A DNA stretch of 64,000 nucleotides from the NCBI GenBank assembly GCA_031835245.1, contig JAVKOQ010000004.1, positions 1 through 64,000 of the forward strand, given 5' to 3'. A program made the translations under genes and the position numbers. A model generated the notes under the pieces. It was not told the origin of the DNA. It searched no databases and saw only the letters and a list, made by a program, of their open reading frames with translations. This DNA comes from Balamuthia mandrillaris. Its lineage: Eukaryota; Discosea; Longamoebia; Balamuthiidae. The number at the start of each line of letters is the position of its first letter. Positions within the stretch are counted from its first letter, which is position 1. This document shows positions 25,269 to 36,291 of this stretch, one piece after another.

Positions 25269-26537
25269 ATGATAACCTTAAAATTTATTCTTGCAAATGT
25301 TGAATTAGTAAAAACAAAACTATCACATAGAAATTTTGATAACAAAATAATCGATGAGATTGTTGACTTTGGAAGTAAGAAAAATGAACTATTGCTAAAG
25401 CTCAATGATTTAAAAGCAAAAAGAAATGAATTTTCAGATCAAATTGGAAAATTAGCAAGAGAGAAAAAACCAACTCAATCTTTAAAAAATGAAGTTATCA
25501 AAATCAACGAGCAAATTAGTGGTATTGAATCTGAATTTAATCAAATCGAAACTCAAGTTAAAAATATGCTCCTAAGAATTCCTAATTTAGCTTTGGATGA
25601 TGTACCAATTGGTAAAGATGAAAATGCTAATATTGTGCACTCATATTGAGGAGAAATTGAACAAAAAAGCTTCAAAATCCTTCCTCATTATGACATTGCA
25701 ACTGAATTAGACATCATTGATTTCAAGCGAGCTGTGAAGCTTTCAGGTACTAGATTTGTTATTTACAAAAACGAAGGTGCAAGACTAGTTAGAGCTTTGA
25801 TGAACTTCATGATAGATACTCATCTTGAAAATGGGTACAAAGAAATTTTACCCAATACTTTAGTTCTAGAACAAGCTCTATATGGCACTGCTCAACTACC
25901 TAAATTTGCTGAAGATCTTTACAAAATCAATGATTCAAATTTGTGACTTATTTCAACTGCAGAAATTCCAATAACTAATTATCACGCGCAAGAAATTATT
26001 AATTTGGAAAAACCAATTAAATTTGTAGGTTATTCAAAATCCTATCGTTCTGAAGCAGGAAGCGGTGGACGTGATACAAAAGGTATCATTAGAATGCATG
26101 AATTTCATAAAGTAGAATTAGTAAAAATTACTTCACAAAAAGAAGCATTGTCAGAATTTGAAAAAACTGTTGATGATGCAGCAAGAATTTTAAAATTGTT
26201 AAAAATTCCTCACAGAAGAGTAATTTTATCGTCAGGTGATATGGGTTTTGCTTCTAAAAAAACTATTGATTTAGAAGCTTGAATGCCATCTGAAAATAGA
26301 TATCGTGAAGTATCTTCAATTTCTATTTGTGGTGATTTTCAAGCACAAAGAATGAAACTTCGTTATAAAGAAGATGGAAAAACTTTATACGCAAACACAA
26401 TAAATGGATCTGGACTTGCAATTGATAGAATAATTGCTATAATTTTAGAACAGTATCAAACAGAATCTGGTTATATTGAAATTCCGGAAGTATTAATTCC
26501 ATATTTTGGTAAAATTAAGCAGATAACAAACAAATAA
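25269..26537 (+). CDS. serS: Seryl-tRNA synthetase
   Basis: Charges tRNA-Ser with serine in the cytoplasm. 422 codons, the usual size. Residues 1-100 form the N-terminal coiled-coil arm (many K/E/L heptads, [20 protein letters not shown]). The class II catalytic core follows: motif 2 near [20 protein letters not shown], and motif 3 in the C-terminal [18 protein letters not shown]. Several conserved Trp are TGA codons. The start is the only ATG close to the promoter and has no Shine-Dalgarno. It diverges from the giant-gene operon. A tRNA-Ser gene lies 5 kb away. Identification is firm. Confidence 0.97.
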
Positions 26538-26571
26538 CACAATAAAAGTAAGAAAATAAAGAAGGATGATA

Positions 26572-26799
26572 ATGTTTAAAAAGTACACAAAATATGAAGA
26601 TAAAATTAACAATGAATTAAATGGTTTTCAAGAAATTGCTGATTTTGAAGCAGAAAAATCTGATTTAATTGTTGTAAATTACCAAGAAAAACAAAGAAAA
26701 TCTGCAAAAATCTTTTTTATATTTGCATTAGTTGTTATTGTTTTAGTAATTATTACTTTAATTGTTTTTTTATCTTGATTTGTTTCTACACAAAAATAA
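26572..26799 (+). CDS. Small single-pass membrane protein (75 aa)
   Basis: I chose ATG 26572 because AGAAGG ends six bases before it; the ATG at 26566 touches the Shine-Dalgarno itself. The protein has about 45 polar, charged residues, then one strong transmembrane helix (IFFIFALVVIVLVIITLIVF), then a short tail with a TGA-encoded Trp, ending in TAA 26797-26799. It begins 34 bases after serS, probably co-transcribed, and is followed by a terminator. Family and function not recognised; a membrane-tethered accessory protein is all the sequence supports. Confidence 0.75.
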
Positions 26800-26828
26800 C
26801 ACAACTAATAAATAAAACTTCATTTACT

Positions 26829-26862
26829 AAAAGTGTTTTAATTCCAAAAACACTTTTTATTT
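26829..26862 (+). terminator. Terminator after the serS unit
   Basis: AAAAGTGTTTT pairs with AAAAACACTTTT across a short loop, followed by T-rich sequence. It lies between the 75-aa gene and the ABC exporter pair. Confidence 0.7.
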
Positions 26863-26871
26863 TGGATTACG

Positions 26872-28488
26872 ATGACTAAAATTGTTTTAAAGTACTTTTT
26901 AAAACATAAAAAACTATTTGCACTAAGTTTATTATGTTTTATTGTTATGAATTTGATTAATATTGCTAATACGTACATTATTAGCTTAATTTTTAACATT
27001 ATTAAAAACAAACAACTTGAACAATACAAATGAATTTTAATTTGGCAAGTTGTATTTTTTGTTCTAACGGTTGTTTTTGTAATTTTGAACATCTGATTGT
27101 TTAATAAGATGTTAATGAAAGTAAAACAAGAATTACGTGGTGATATTATTCAAAATATTGAAAAATCTAATGTTATTGAATTTAAAAGCAGAGGACGAGG
27201 TTCCTTTGTTGCTTCGTTAAAACAGGATTTTGACACTATTTTTGATGGTTTAATGAATAATTTCTATCAATTTGTTTTCTCTATAATTGCAATTGTTATT
27301 GTTTTAGCAATTTTATTTACACAGAGCACTAGAATTAGTTTGATAACAATTGTAATGTTTATTCCTAATATAATTTTTCCTTTTGTGGTAAAAAAAGTTA
27401 TAAACAGTAGAACAAAAAAGATTATCAAATTTTTTAGAATTTTTGGTGAACAATTTTTAAACTTTTTAGAAGGATTTCCTTCAATTTTCTTCTTAAATAA
27501 AAAATATTTACTCACCGAAGTTATTCAAGACAAAAATGATCAATTTAGGAAACATATTACTAGAGAAATTAGGTGAATTATTTTATTTGAAATACTAAAT
27601 ACTTTCTTTGCTGGATTTATTAGTATTTGTATTTTAGCAGTTGTTGCTTATTTTGTTTATCAACAAAAAGAAGATTATTCTGTGTTTATTTTTATTTACT
27701 TTTTTGAAATTTTACTAGTGCAACAACTAAGTCAGTTTTTAGCTTATATAAAACAATTTGTTGCTACTAAAGATATTTTGCAAAGATATAGTTTACAAAA
27801 AGATAAAAATGAAGAAAAAAGAAGCACTTTAGAGCTAGATTTTCAATCATTAGAAATCAAAAATCTCAATTTTTCTTTTGATAAAAAAGTGATTTTTAAA
27901 GATTTCAACTTTAAATTTGAAAAAGGTAAAAAATATGCGATTTCAGGTCCTTCAGGAGCTGGAAAATCCACTTTAATTTCTATATTATTAAGGCAAATTC
28001 CACTAAGCGATGAACAAGGAACCATTTTATTAAATGGTCAAAATTATCAAGAGATTGATTTTGATACTTTCAAGAACACTATGACTTTTTTAGATTCAAA
28101 AGAGTTTGTTTTTAATACAAGTATTTATAACAACGTTAGTTTTTGAGAACAAAATCAAGAACAAAAAGTAAAAGATGCACTTGAAAAAGCAAGTTATCCA
28201 GTTGAAGATATTTGACTTGAATTAAATAATTGAGATGCAAATTTATCAACTGGACAAAAGCAAAGAATCAACATTGCCCGTCATTTTTATAGAAACAAAA
28301 AATTACTAATTTTAGACGAAGCTCTAGCTAACTTAGATAAAGAAAATGCTTCAAAAATAAAGCAAAATTTATTCAACGACAAAGAATTAACACTAATTCA
28401 TATCAGTCATCATTTAGATGCTGATGATAAATATGACCACATAATTAAGATAGGAACTAACAATGAAAATATTTTGGAAAAAATATAA
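26872..28488 (+). CDS. ABC exporter half-transporter (membrane + ATPase), subunit 1
   Basis: 538 codons. Residues 1-320 hold about six transmembrane helices (type-1 ABC exporter membrane domain). Residues 320-538 are the nucleotide-binding domain: Walker A GPSGAGKST (about 359-367), signature LSTGQKQR (about 458), Walker B LLILDEALA (about 478-486) and an H-loop HISHH. The first half has many TGA-coded Trp. Start ATG 26872 follows a weak GGA. It overlaps the next gene by 26 bases, and both are exactly 538 codons, so they probably form a heterodimer. Substrate unknown: peptide, lipid or drug export are all possible. The signature third residue is Thr instead of Gly. Confidence 0.88.
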
Positions 28489-30079
28489 ATTTTTATGAAT
28501 TTTACAAGTAATTGTTCTTTTACTTGTATCTGTTGGTACTCTTTTATCTGGTTATTATTATGGAAAAATGGTGCAACAAATTCAAACTGATGCACAAAAT
28601 AACTCTTTTAATACAGGTTGATCCAAATTCTTTATTATTTTTATTACTTTGCTAGGAATTCAACTGTACTCGTTTTTAATTTCATTTATAAAAGGATATA
28701 TTCAAAGTAGAATTAGATTTAGAATCTTTTCTTCTGTTTCTTTAGAAGTAGCACAACGTTTTGAACAAGCAAAATCCACTGAGATCAAAAAATTTTCAGA
28801 AAGTAAAATGTGAAATTATTTATTTAATGATGCAGATATTTACTTTAATGAAAATATTTTGAATTGAATTTCGTTTTTAAATAAAATCTTTGATATTGTA
28901 ATGACTATTTTTGTAGCAGCTTTAATTAATTCAATTTTAATTGCTGCTTTTCTAGGTGTGTTAGTTGTTAGTTTTTTCCTTTCTTTTACTTTCCAAAAGA
29001 AGCAAAAAGAAGCAATTATCAACTTTTCTACAGCACAAGAAAAACTCTTTGATAAATTAGCGAATCTCTTCGAAGGTTATGATAGATTATACTTTGCTAA
29101 TAAAACATATGTAATTAAAGAACAAATGCAAGAGCAACTTTATGAGATGTATTTAAGTGAACTAAAGAAAAATTACTTAGAACAATTTGTAAAAGATGGC
29201 TTTATAACTCAAGTTTTATACGCAATTAAATTAATAGCTACAACATTAATTATTTTTGCTATTTTTTATACCAAATTAGATGTGCAATCTTTAATTTTCT
29301 TTAGATTTTTATTTGATATCTTTTTAGATAGCGTTCCTACTATGTCAATGAATTTAAGAAAAATTAAAGCAAGTAAAGTAGTTATTGAAAAACTCAAACT
29401 CAAACACATTATTCTAGATACAAATACACAAATTATTTCAAATATTGAAAAACTAGAATTTAAAAATGTTAATTTTTCTTATGATGATAAAAATAATGTT
29501 TTAAATAATTTCAATTTTGTTTTTGAAAAAAATAAAAAATATGCTTTAGTAGGCGAATCAGGTAAAGGAAAATCAACAATTTTAAAAATAATTTTAGGAA
29601 TTGAAGATAATTACACCGGATCTATTTTATGAAATAATAAAGAACTAAAAACTATTAAAGAATCTAGTTTAAGAGAAAATGTAAGTTTTTTAGACGGAAG
29701 TAATTTTTTATTTAGAGATTCAGTTGATAACAACATTGCATTATGAGATAAACAATTGAATAAAAATAAAGTAAAACAAATGCTAGAATACTTTAATTTG
29801 ACTAAAGAATTAAAGGATTTTCAACAATTTAATAAAGAAAATATTGTTTCACTTTCTGAAGGTCAAAAACAAAGAATCACTCTTGCAAGATTGATGTATA
29901 CAGAACCTAAATTTATTATTTTAGATGAAGTATTTGCTAACTTGGACAAAAATAACGCCGATAACATAAAAGAAAAACTTTTACTTGATCCTAACTTAAC
30001 CATTATTATGGTTAGTCATCATCTTGATGCAAAAGATAGAAAATACTTTGATCAAATTATTGATTTTAATACTTTATAA
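28463..30079 (+). CDS. ABC exporter half-transporter (membrane + ATPase), subunit 2
   Basis: 538 codons, starting inside the end of the previous gene (ATG 28463, Shine-Dalgarno AGGA), so translation is probably coupled. N-terminal membrane domain with about six helices; C-terminal ATPase with Walker A GESGKGKST (about 364-372), signature LSEGQKQR (about 463) and Walker B FIILDEVFA (about 484), then VSHH. Partner of the preceding half-transporter. Both retain all catalytic motifs, with a non-Gly third residue in each signature. Cargo cannot be read from sequence. Ends at TAA 30077-30079 against a shared terminator. Confidence 0.88.
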
Positions 30080-30102
30080 TACAAAAAGCTACAAAAATAA
30101 AG

Positions 30103-30137
30103 AAAAACACCTACAAAAAGTAGGTGTTTTATTTTTC
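30103..30137. terminator. Bidirectional terminator between ABC exporter and pepP
   Basis: AAAACACCTAC pairs with GTAGGTGTTTT around a 4-base A loop, with an A-run before and T-run after. It serves the two convergent transcripts. Confidence 0.85.
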
Positions 30138-30139
30138 TT

Positions 30140-31201
30140 TTATTCTTGTTCAACTCCGTTTATTTCTTTTGGTCTAGAAAGAGTAAGTGATCCTGTGTTT
30201 GTTACTAAAACTACATCTTCGTTTCTAGCACCACCAAAGCCGGGAATATAAATTCCAGGCTCAACTGTGATTAACATCCCTGGTTCTAAAACTGTTGAAC
30301 CAGCAACAGAAACTGATGGTAATTCATGAACATCAATTCCTACTCCGTGTCCTGTGGAATGAACAAAGTATTCGCCATAACCTTTAGAAGCTATATAGTC
30401 TCTACAAACTTTGTCTACCTCTGCAGCTGTAATTCCTGGTCTAACTGCTTGTCTTCCTAGTTTTGCAGCTTCTAATACTATTTGTAAAATTTCTTCTTTT
30501 CTAGGGTCAAAATTTTCTTCTTTTTTGAAGATAATTGTTCTTGTAATGTCAGCAATGTAACCTTGATAACTTGCACCAAAATCTATTTTTAAAAAATCAT
30601 TTTCTTTAATAATCACATTTTTAGGATGATAGTGAGGCATAGCTGCATTAGCACCAGTTGCAATTATTGAATCAAAAGATTCTTTATCAGCACCATATTT
30701 TTTTAAGAAGAAATTTAATTTGATATCTAAAGTTTTTTCAGTGTCGTTTTTATTTATGTGTTTGAGTAATTCTTCGTATGCTCTTAAAGATATTTTTACT
30801 GCTTTTTCGATTTTGTAAATTTCTTCTTTTGTCTTAATAAGTCTTAATTTTTGCGCATTGATTTGTACAAATTCTGCACTTGGAAATCAAGCTTGAAGTT
30901 TTTTAAAATCAGCTAAAGTTAAGTATTCTTTTTCAACACCAATTTTTAAGTAATTTTTACTACTTACAAAATCTTTTAAATTAGCTGCTGTCAATAAATG
31001 AACTTGTACATTTTTTGCATCTTTTTGAGCAGCTTCTATATATCTTGAATCAACAAATAAATGGATTTCTTCTTTTTCAAGAAACACTATTCCATCACTT
31101 GTTTGAAGATTAGAAACTCATAATCTTGTTTGTTGAGAAAATGAAATTATTGCATCTAAATTGTGTTCTTCAAAGCTTAAGTCTAAATATTTTCTATTCA
31201 T
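30140..31201 (-). CDS. pepP: Xaa-Pro aminopeptidase (M24 family)
   Basis: Cytoplasmic metallopeptidase that removes N-terminal residues preceding proline. 353 codons from ATG 31199-31201. An N-terminal creatinase-like domain (1-125) precedes the pita-bread catalytic domain. All five metal ligands are visible in order: Asp in KIDFG, Asp in IADITRT, His in STGHGVGIDVHE, Glu in ITVEPGIY, and Glu in GGARNEDVVLV. It lies 6 bases downstream of rpmG on the same strand, sharing its promoter. Short M24 proteins of this type are usual in mycoplasmas that import peptides. A generic M24 peptidase label would be the cautious alternative. Confidence 0.92.
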
Positions 31202-31207
31202 TTTAAA

Positions 31208-31360
31208 TTATTTTTTTTCTTTATGACTTGTATGTGCGTTGCATTTGTGGCAATGTTTTTTCATTTCTAATTTTTCAGTTTGTGTTTTTTTGTTTTTCTT
31301 AGTAATGTAATTTTCCATTTTACATTTTTCACATCTTAAAGTAATACCTTCTCTTGGCAT
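31208..31360 (-). CDS. rpmG: 50S ribosomal protein L33
   Basis: 50 codons, a zinc-ribbon form of L33: it starts [18 protein letters not shown] and later has CHKCNAH, so both CxxC pairs are kept. The ATG at 31358-31360 is preceded by AGGAG. It is the first gene of a short unit with pepP. Translation component in the large ribosomal subunit; the size is typical. Confidence 0.95.
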   Translation of the reverse strand: MPREGITLRCEKCKMENYITKKNKKTQTEKLEMKKHCHKCNAHTSHKEKK

Positions 31361-31424
31361 AATAAACTCCTGTAAATTTATTTATTGACTAAACTCTTTC
31401 AAGTTTAATAATGTCTTAAATTAT

Positions 31425-31430
31425 ATTATA
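31425..31430 (-). promoter_or_regulatory. -10 element of the rpmG-pepP unit
   Basis: A perfect TATAAT on the minus strand, about 65 bases upstream of rpmG. The -35 is not clear, which is common in mycoplasmas. Confidence 0.5.
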
Positions 31431-31447
31431 TTTTAGTGTATCTAAAA

Positions 31448-31476
31448 ATAAAAAAAACACACATAAATGTGTGCTT
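31448..31476 (-). terminator. Terminator of the tRNA-Ser/tRNA-Leu unit
   Basis: Reading leftward, GCACACATTTATGTGTG folds into a hairpin followed by eight U, shortly after the CCA end of tRNA-Leu. Confidence 0.85.
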
Positions 31477-31489
31477 TAATTTGCAAATT

Positions 31490-31574
31490 TGGTGCTCTCG
31501 ACGAGACTTGAACTCGTACGCATTTCTGCATTAGAACCTCAATCTAACGTGTATACCAATTTCACCACGAGAGC
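31490..31574 (-). tRNA. tRNA-Leu(GAG)
   Basis: The 85-base cloverleaf begins GCTCTCG and ends CGAGAGC plus A and an encoded CCA. The anticodon stem TTAGA/TCTAA encloses the loop TTGAGGT, giving anticodon GAG (reads CUU/CUC). A long variable arm of the class II type is present. The T-arm GTTCAAGTC is normal. Confidence 0.93.
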
Positions 31575-31577
31575 TTC

Positions 31578-31668
31578 TGGCGGAACAGACAGGATTTGAA
31601 CCTGCGCGGGCTTTGACACCCCTAACACGTTTCCAACGTGTCCTCTTCGGCCACTTGAGTACTGTTCC
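31578..31668 (-). tRNA. tRNA-Ser(GGA)
   Basis: The 91-base class II tRNA has acceptor GGAACAG/CTGTTCC, G discriminator and encoded CCA. The anticodon stem ACACG/CGTGT encloses TTGGAAA, giving anticodon GGA (reads UCU/UCC). It has a long variable arm and T-arm GTTCAAATC. It lies 3 bases from tRNA-Leu, so the two are co-transcribed. Confidence 0.94.
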
Positions 31669-31683
31669 AATAGCAATATAATT

Positions 31684-31711
31684 TTATTACATTTTTAGGA
31701 TTATTTATCAA
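31684..31711 (-). promoter_or_regulatory. Possible tRNA promoter
   Basis: On the minus strand TTGATA (31711-31706), a 16-base spacer and TAATAA (31689-31684), ending about 15 bases before the tRNA-Ser 5' end. Confidence 0.4.
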
Positions 31712-31796
31712 TTTGCTTAAGAAAATGCATTTAATTACTAATAAACTTTTACTTCATTTTTTAATAAATTTTTAAACCAAATCCTTCTTTTTTGAA

Positions 31797-31832
31797 CAAA
31801 AAAGACTATTACAATGAATAGTCTCTTTTATA
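31797..31832 (-). terminator. Terminator overlapping the permease gene end
   Basis: The arms AGACTATT and AATAGTCT pair around a short loop with A- and T-runs outside. The permease stop codon (31809-31811) lies in the left arm, so gene end and terminator overlap. Confidence 0.7.
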
Positions 31833-33221
31833 ATGTTTATTTTTTTTGTAATTTTTATAATAGCTATAACTACTTCAAATAATATAACCTATTAAAATAG
31901 TTGAAACATAGCTAAATAACATAATAATTGAATCTTTACTAAATTCTTCTCCTGCAATTCAAGGAAAGAAAGAAAAAAGAATGACAAATGGAATAATTAT
32001 TAAAGCAATTATGTAAATTATTATTTCTCACAGAGGTATTTTTTCACCTTTTTTTCATTTTCAAATTAGTACTGTAAAGATTGTAAATCAATATTGAATT
32101 AAATAAGCTGAATTACCACTGTTTAATATTGCACTAAATGAATTTTGAACTTTTAGAGCTTTGGGAATAATTGTAAAAATTATTGTGGATAAAATAGAAA
32201 TAATAGCTACTGTGTAAATTGCATTTCTGTATTCACCATTTTTATTTTTTTTCGCTAAACTGGCTGGTAAATAACCATCTTGAGCTAAAGGAGCTAAAAT
32301 TCTTCCATAATAAAGACTAGAAGATAAAGTTGAAGAAAATCTATTAAAAAATATCCCTATTGAAAATAAAACACTTCCTGTTGTTCCTCAAACTATTTTA
32401 TAAACTAAATCCAAACCAAAATTTTCTTTACCATCTGCTAATAATGTTGATTGACTAAGTCCTAAAAAAATTAAATAAAAAACAAAATAAGCAGTAAATA
32501 TAATAAAAAATAAGATTACTAATAATTTTTTAAATCTTTTGGTTTTGACATCTTTAGATAACCCTGCAAGTCCTTCAAAACCACCGTAAGCATACATAAA
32601 ATTAAGTACTGTTTTAGTTAAAATAACAATGGAAAATGGCTTTGAAACATCGCTAATATTTTCTATAAAACTATTTTTTTGTGTTGAGATAATATAAATT
32701 ATCAACCCAAAACCTACAAACAAAGTTAATCACTTAATTGCTGCTGCTGCAAAAATAAATCGAGAAGATAAACGAACACCAAAAGTGGCAATACTAATCA
32801 ATAACACATATAAAGCAACAGAAATTATTGTATAAATGACTTCATGAGCAGGATCAATCGAGGTAAGAAGAGTCGAGAAGAAAAGTGGTACTGTTGAAGC
32901 AAATAAAGGAATTTGAACAAACTGATTTCAACCTTGGAAAAAGCTCATTGATCTACCAAAAGTTTGTTTCGAATATGCATAAGATGAACCAACAAGATTT
33001 TTGTATTTATTTCCTGCACGAGAAAACGAAAGTAAAACAGCTAATGTGATCAATGAAGTAAGTGCAAAAACAAGCATTCCTCATGCACCTGTTAAAATAA
33101 CACCAGAAATTGTGGCTATAAAACCAAATCCTACAATGTAATTCAAACCAAAAAATAAAAATTGTCTTTCATTGAAATAATTTTGTCGATTTGTTTTAAA
33201 TTTGAAAAACTTTTTAATCAC
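31809..33221 (-). CDS. Amino-acid/polyamine permease (APC-type)
   Basis: 470 codons. The start is GTG 33219-33221, six bases after the aspS stop, with a GGAGG Shine-Dalgarno formed by the last aspS codons, so translation is coupled. About twelve hydrophobic helices are visible. The first carries FGFIATISGVILTG, like helix 1 of APC-superfamily transporters, where a helix break binds substrate. A middle region has YAYGGFEGLAGLSKDV, the loop usual for this family's helix 6 region. It imports amino acids across the cell membrane; the substrate is not deducible. It is last in the secDF-hisS-aspS block. Confidence 0.82.
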
Positions 33222-33224
33222 TTT

Positions 33225-34946
33225 TTATTCCTCCACTAGTTTAATATTATATTCTCTTAGTTGTTGATCTTCAGTTAACGTTGGTGATTTTAGTAATAAA
33301 TCTTGACCTTTAGAGTTAACTGGAAAGGCAATAACATCTCTAATAGATTCAGAATTTGTTAAAATCATAAGTAGACGATCCAAGCCAAAAGCTATACCTC
33401 CATGAGGCGGAACACCATAGCTAAAAGCTTTTAATAAAAAGCCAAATTGGTTATTTGCTTGCTCTTTACTTAAACCAATGGTGTCAAAAATTTGTTCTTG
33501 AATTTGTTTTGAACTAATACGAATGGAGCCACCTGCTACCTCTACACCGTTGAGCACTAAATCATATGCTTGTGCTCTTACTTTTAGTGGATCTGTTTTT
33601 AATAAATCTAAAGTTTCAAAAGTTGGCATTGTAAAAGGATGGTGCGCAGCTGAGAGTTTTTGAGTTTCTTCATCTAGTTCGAACATTGGCCAATTTACTA
33701 CTCATAAAAATTTGTATTGATCTTGCTTAATTAAATTGTAATGTTGCGCTACGGCAACTCTTAAAGCTCCTAATCCTTGACAAACTTTTTCATATTCATC
33801 ATTTACAATAAATAATGTTCCTGTTTTAAAATTATGTTTTTTAACATAAGTTTTGATTGCTTCAAAAGAGTTCAATTTAAAAGAATAATGAACAATTTGC
33901 CAATCTTGAATATGAACGTATAATAAACGATTTGCTTTGTTTTGAACCACTTTTTCACTAAAGATTTTGTATTCTTTTTTATCTATTAAAATGTCTTCTA
34001 AAAACAAGGTTTTTGTAGTATTTTTTTCAAATAAAGAGTCTTGTGCATTGTTTAAATCATTAGCAGCTAATAAAAAATTATCAAATCTTAAATCTGGTTT
34101 ATCAGAACCAAATTTATCAATTGCTTGATCATATTCTAAAATTGCAAATGGAGTGCTAATTTCTATTTTTAGTTTGTTAAAAAGATAAACAATTAATTCT
34201 TCAACAGCTTTTCTAATAGATTCAATTGTCGGAAAAGCTAGTTCAACATCTAGTTGTACAAACTCGTATTGTCTGTCTTTTCTTAAATCTTCATCTCTAA
34301 AGACTCTTGCTATTTGAAAATACTTTTCAAAACCAGAGACCATTAATAATTGTTTGTATAGTTGTGGTGATTGTGGCAGTGAAAAAAAGTGATTTTTTCT
34401 TCTTGAAGGTACCAAAAAGCTTCTTGCACCTTCTGGTGTTGATTTGGATAAAATTGGAGTTTCAATTTCTATAAAGTTTTTTTCAAAGAAAAATGAACGA
34501 ATATAGTAGAACAATTTGTTTCTAAAAATAATATTGTTTCTAAGTGGTTTTCTTCTAAGATCTAAAAATCTATATTCAAGTCTTAGATCTTCATTTGCAT
34601 CTATTTGATCCTGGATTGGAAAAGGAAGCTCTGAAGCTATGGAAAATACTTTAATATCTTGAGTAATAATTTCTAAATCACCATTTTTAATGTTTGGATT
34701 TATATCTTTTCTCTTACGTAAAATGCCTTGAATTTCAACAACAGATTCCTTTGTTAATGAAGAAAAAATGGTTTTTAAATGATCATTAGTTAAATCAATA
34801 ATTACTTGTAAAATTCCATAATAATCTCTAATTTCGACAAAAGTTTTGTCTTTGAATTTTCTAATATTATTAATTCAGCCTTTGATTGCTACTTTGTGAT
34901 TTACTAACTTAGATAAAATTGTTTCATTAGTGATTTGGTGGTACAT
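33225..34946 (-). CDS. aspS: Aspartyl-tRNA synthetase
   Basis: 573 codons, typical for a bacterial AspRS. An N-terminal OB-fold anticodon-binding domain (about 1-105, [18 protein letters not shown]) leads into the class II core. Motif 1 lies around [20 protein letters not shown]. Motif 2 is [18 protein letters not shown]. The bacterial GAD insertion domain lies between. Motif 3 [14 protein letters not shown] is near the C-terminus. The start is 16 bases after the hisS stop. It charges tRNA-Asp in the cytoplasm. Identification is firm. Confidence 0.97.
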
Positions 34947-34962
34947 ATTGCTTCCTTATTAC

Positions 34963-36279
34963 TTAGTTAAATAATTTTTCTAGTTTGTTTAATATTTCTT
35001 TATCTTTTAAGTCTTCTTCGCTAATTTCTATGTTTTTTAGTGTTTGACTATTTTTAATTGTTCATTTGTCTTGTGGTTGATTTTTTTCTTTAAAAATCAA
35101 GTATTTTGCTTTTCATTTTGTTGAATTTTTAAATGCTTTAGCAAAAGAATTGAACAACTTTTTATTAAAATCAACTCTAAAATTTAAAAACCTTAAATTT
35201 GAAACTAGTTTTGTAACATTAGCAATTTCTTCTTCATTTAAAGCTAAAATAAAAAAATCCAAAAAAAATTCTTTAAAAAGTTCATCATTATTAATTAAAA
35301 TTTCCGCGATTCTATCAACTCCTAAAGCAAATCCAATACCTTTAAGATCTGGCCCTGCAAAACGAGTAAATAACCCATTATAACAGCCCCCTGCTAAAAT
35401 TGTTGATTTAGTTCCTAAATATTTGGATTCTGAAACAAATTCAAAGACTAAATTATCATAATAATCAAGTCCACGAACTAATAAAGGATCTACTTCGAAA
35501 TTAATATTGTTTTGTTGTAAAAGTCTTTGTATTTGTTCAAATTCTTCTTTTTGTTCTTGAGTGTAGAAATCTTGGAGTTTTGGAGCTTGTTTGACAAATT
35601 CTTTATCAGCGTCTTGTTTTTCATCCAAAATTCTTAGTGGATTAACATCCAATCTAGTTTGTGAAATAAAACTTAATTGATCTTTATAATTTAAAAGATA
35701 TTTTTTTAAATAATCAGAATAGAGATTTCTTTGTTCTTGTGTTGCTAAATAATTGATTTTTAAAGTAGTATCTTTTAATAAATCTAATTTAGTTAGTAAT
35801 TGTTTTGCAAAATCCAATACTTCTAATTTAATTAAATTGCTATCTAAATTAATATACTCAATTCCTGCTTGATAAAATTGACGATTTCTTCCTTTTTGTG
35901 GTCTTTCATAACGAAACATTGGACCAAAATAGAAAAATTTATTATGTTCTAAATAAAGTTTATTTTCGTTAATAGCACGAATTACTGGTGCAGTTCCCTC
36001 TGGTCTCAAAGCTAAAAGACGATCATTTTTATCTTTGAATTCATACATTTGTTTATTTACTATATCTGAAGATTGACCGGAAGATAAAAAAATGTTTGCA
36101 AATTCAAAAATTGGTGTTTCTATGTATTGAAAATTAAAACTATTAGCTACTTGAAAAAAGCTATCTCTTATATGTAAAAATACTTCTTTTTTTTTGCCAA
36201 AAATGTCTTGAGTACCTTTTGGTTTGTAGTTAATATTTGTTTTTGAATCATCATTTAGATTAATTTGTTGTTTGTTCAT
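34963..36279 (-). CDS. hisS: Histidyl-tRNA synthetase
   Basis: 438 codons. Class II synthetase: KPKGTQDIFGKKKEVF near the N-terminus, motif 2 FRYERPQKGRNRQFYQAGIE, the histidine-specific LVRGLDYYDNLVFEF, then motif 3 GIGFALGVDRIAEIL and a C-terminal anticodon-binding domain. ATG 36277-36279 follows secDF by 12 bases, and aspS follows by 16. The tight secDF-hisS-aspS-permease spacing suggests one transcript. Identification is firm. Confidence 0.96.
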
Positions 36280-36291
36280 TAAAGCACCTAA

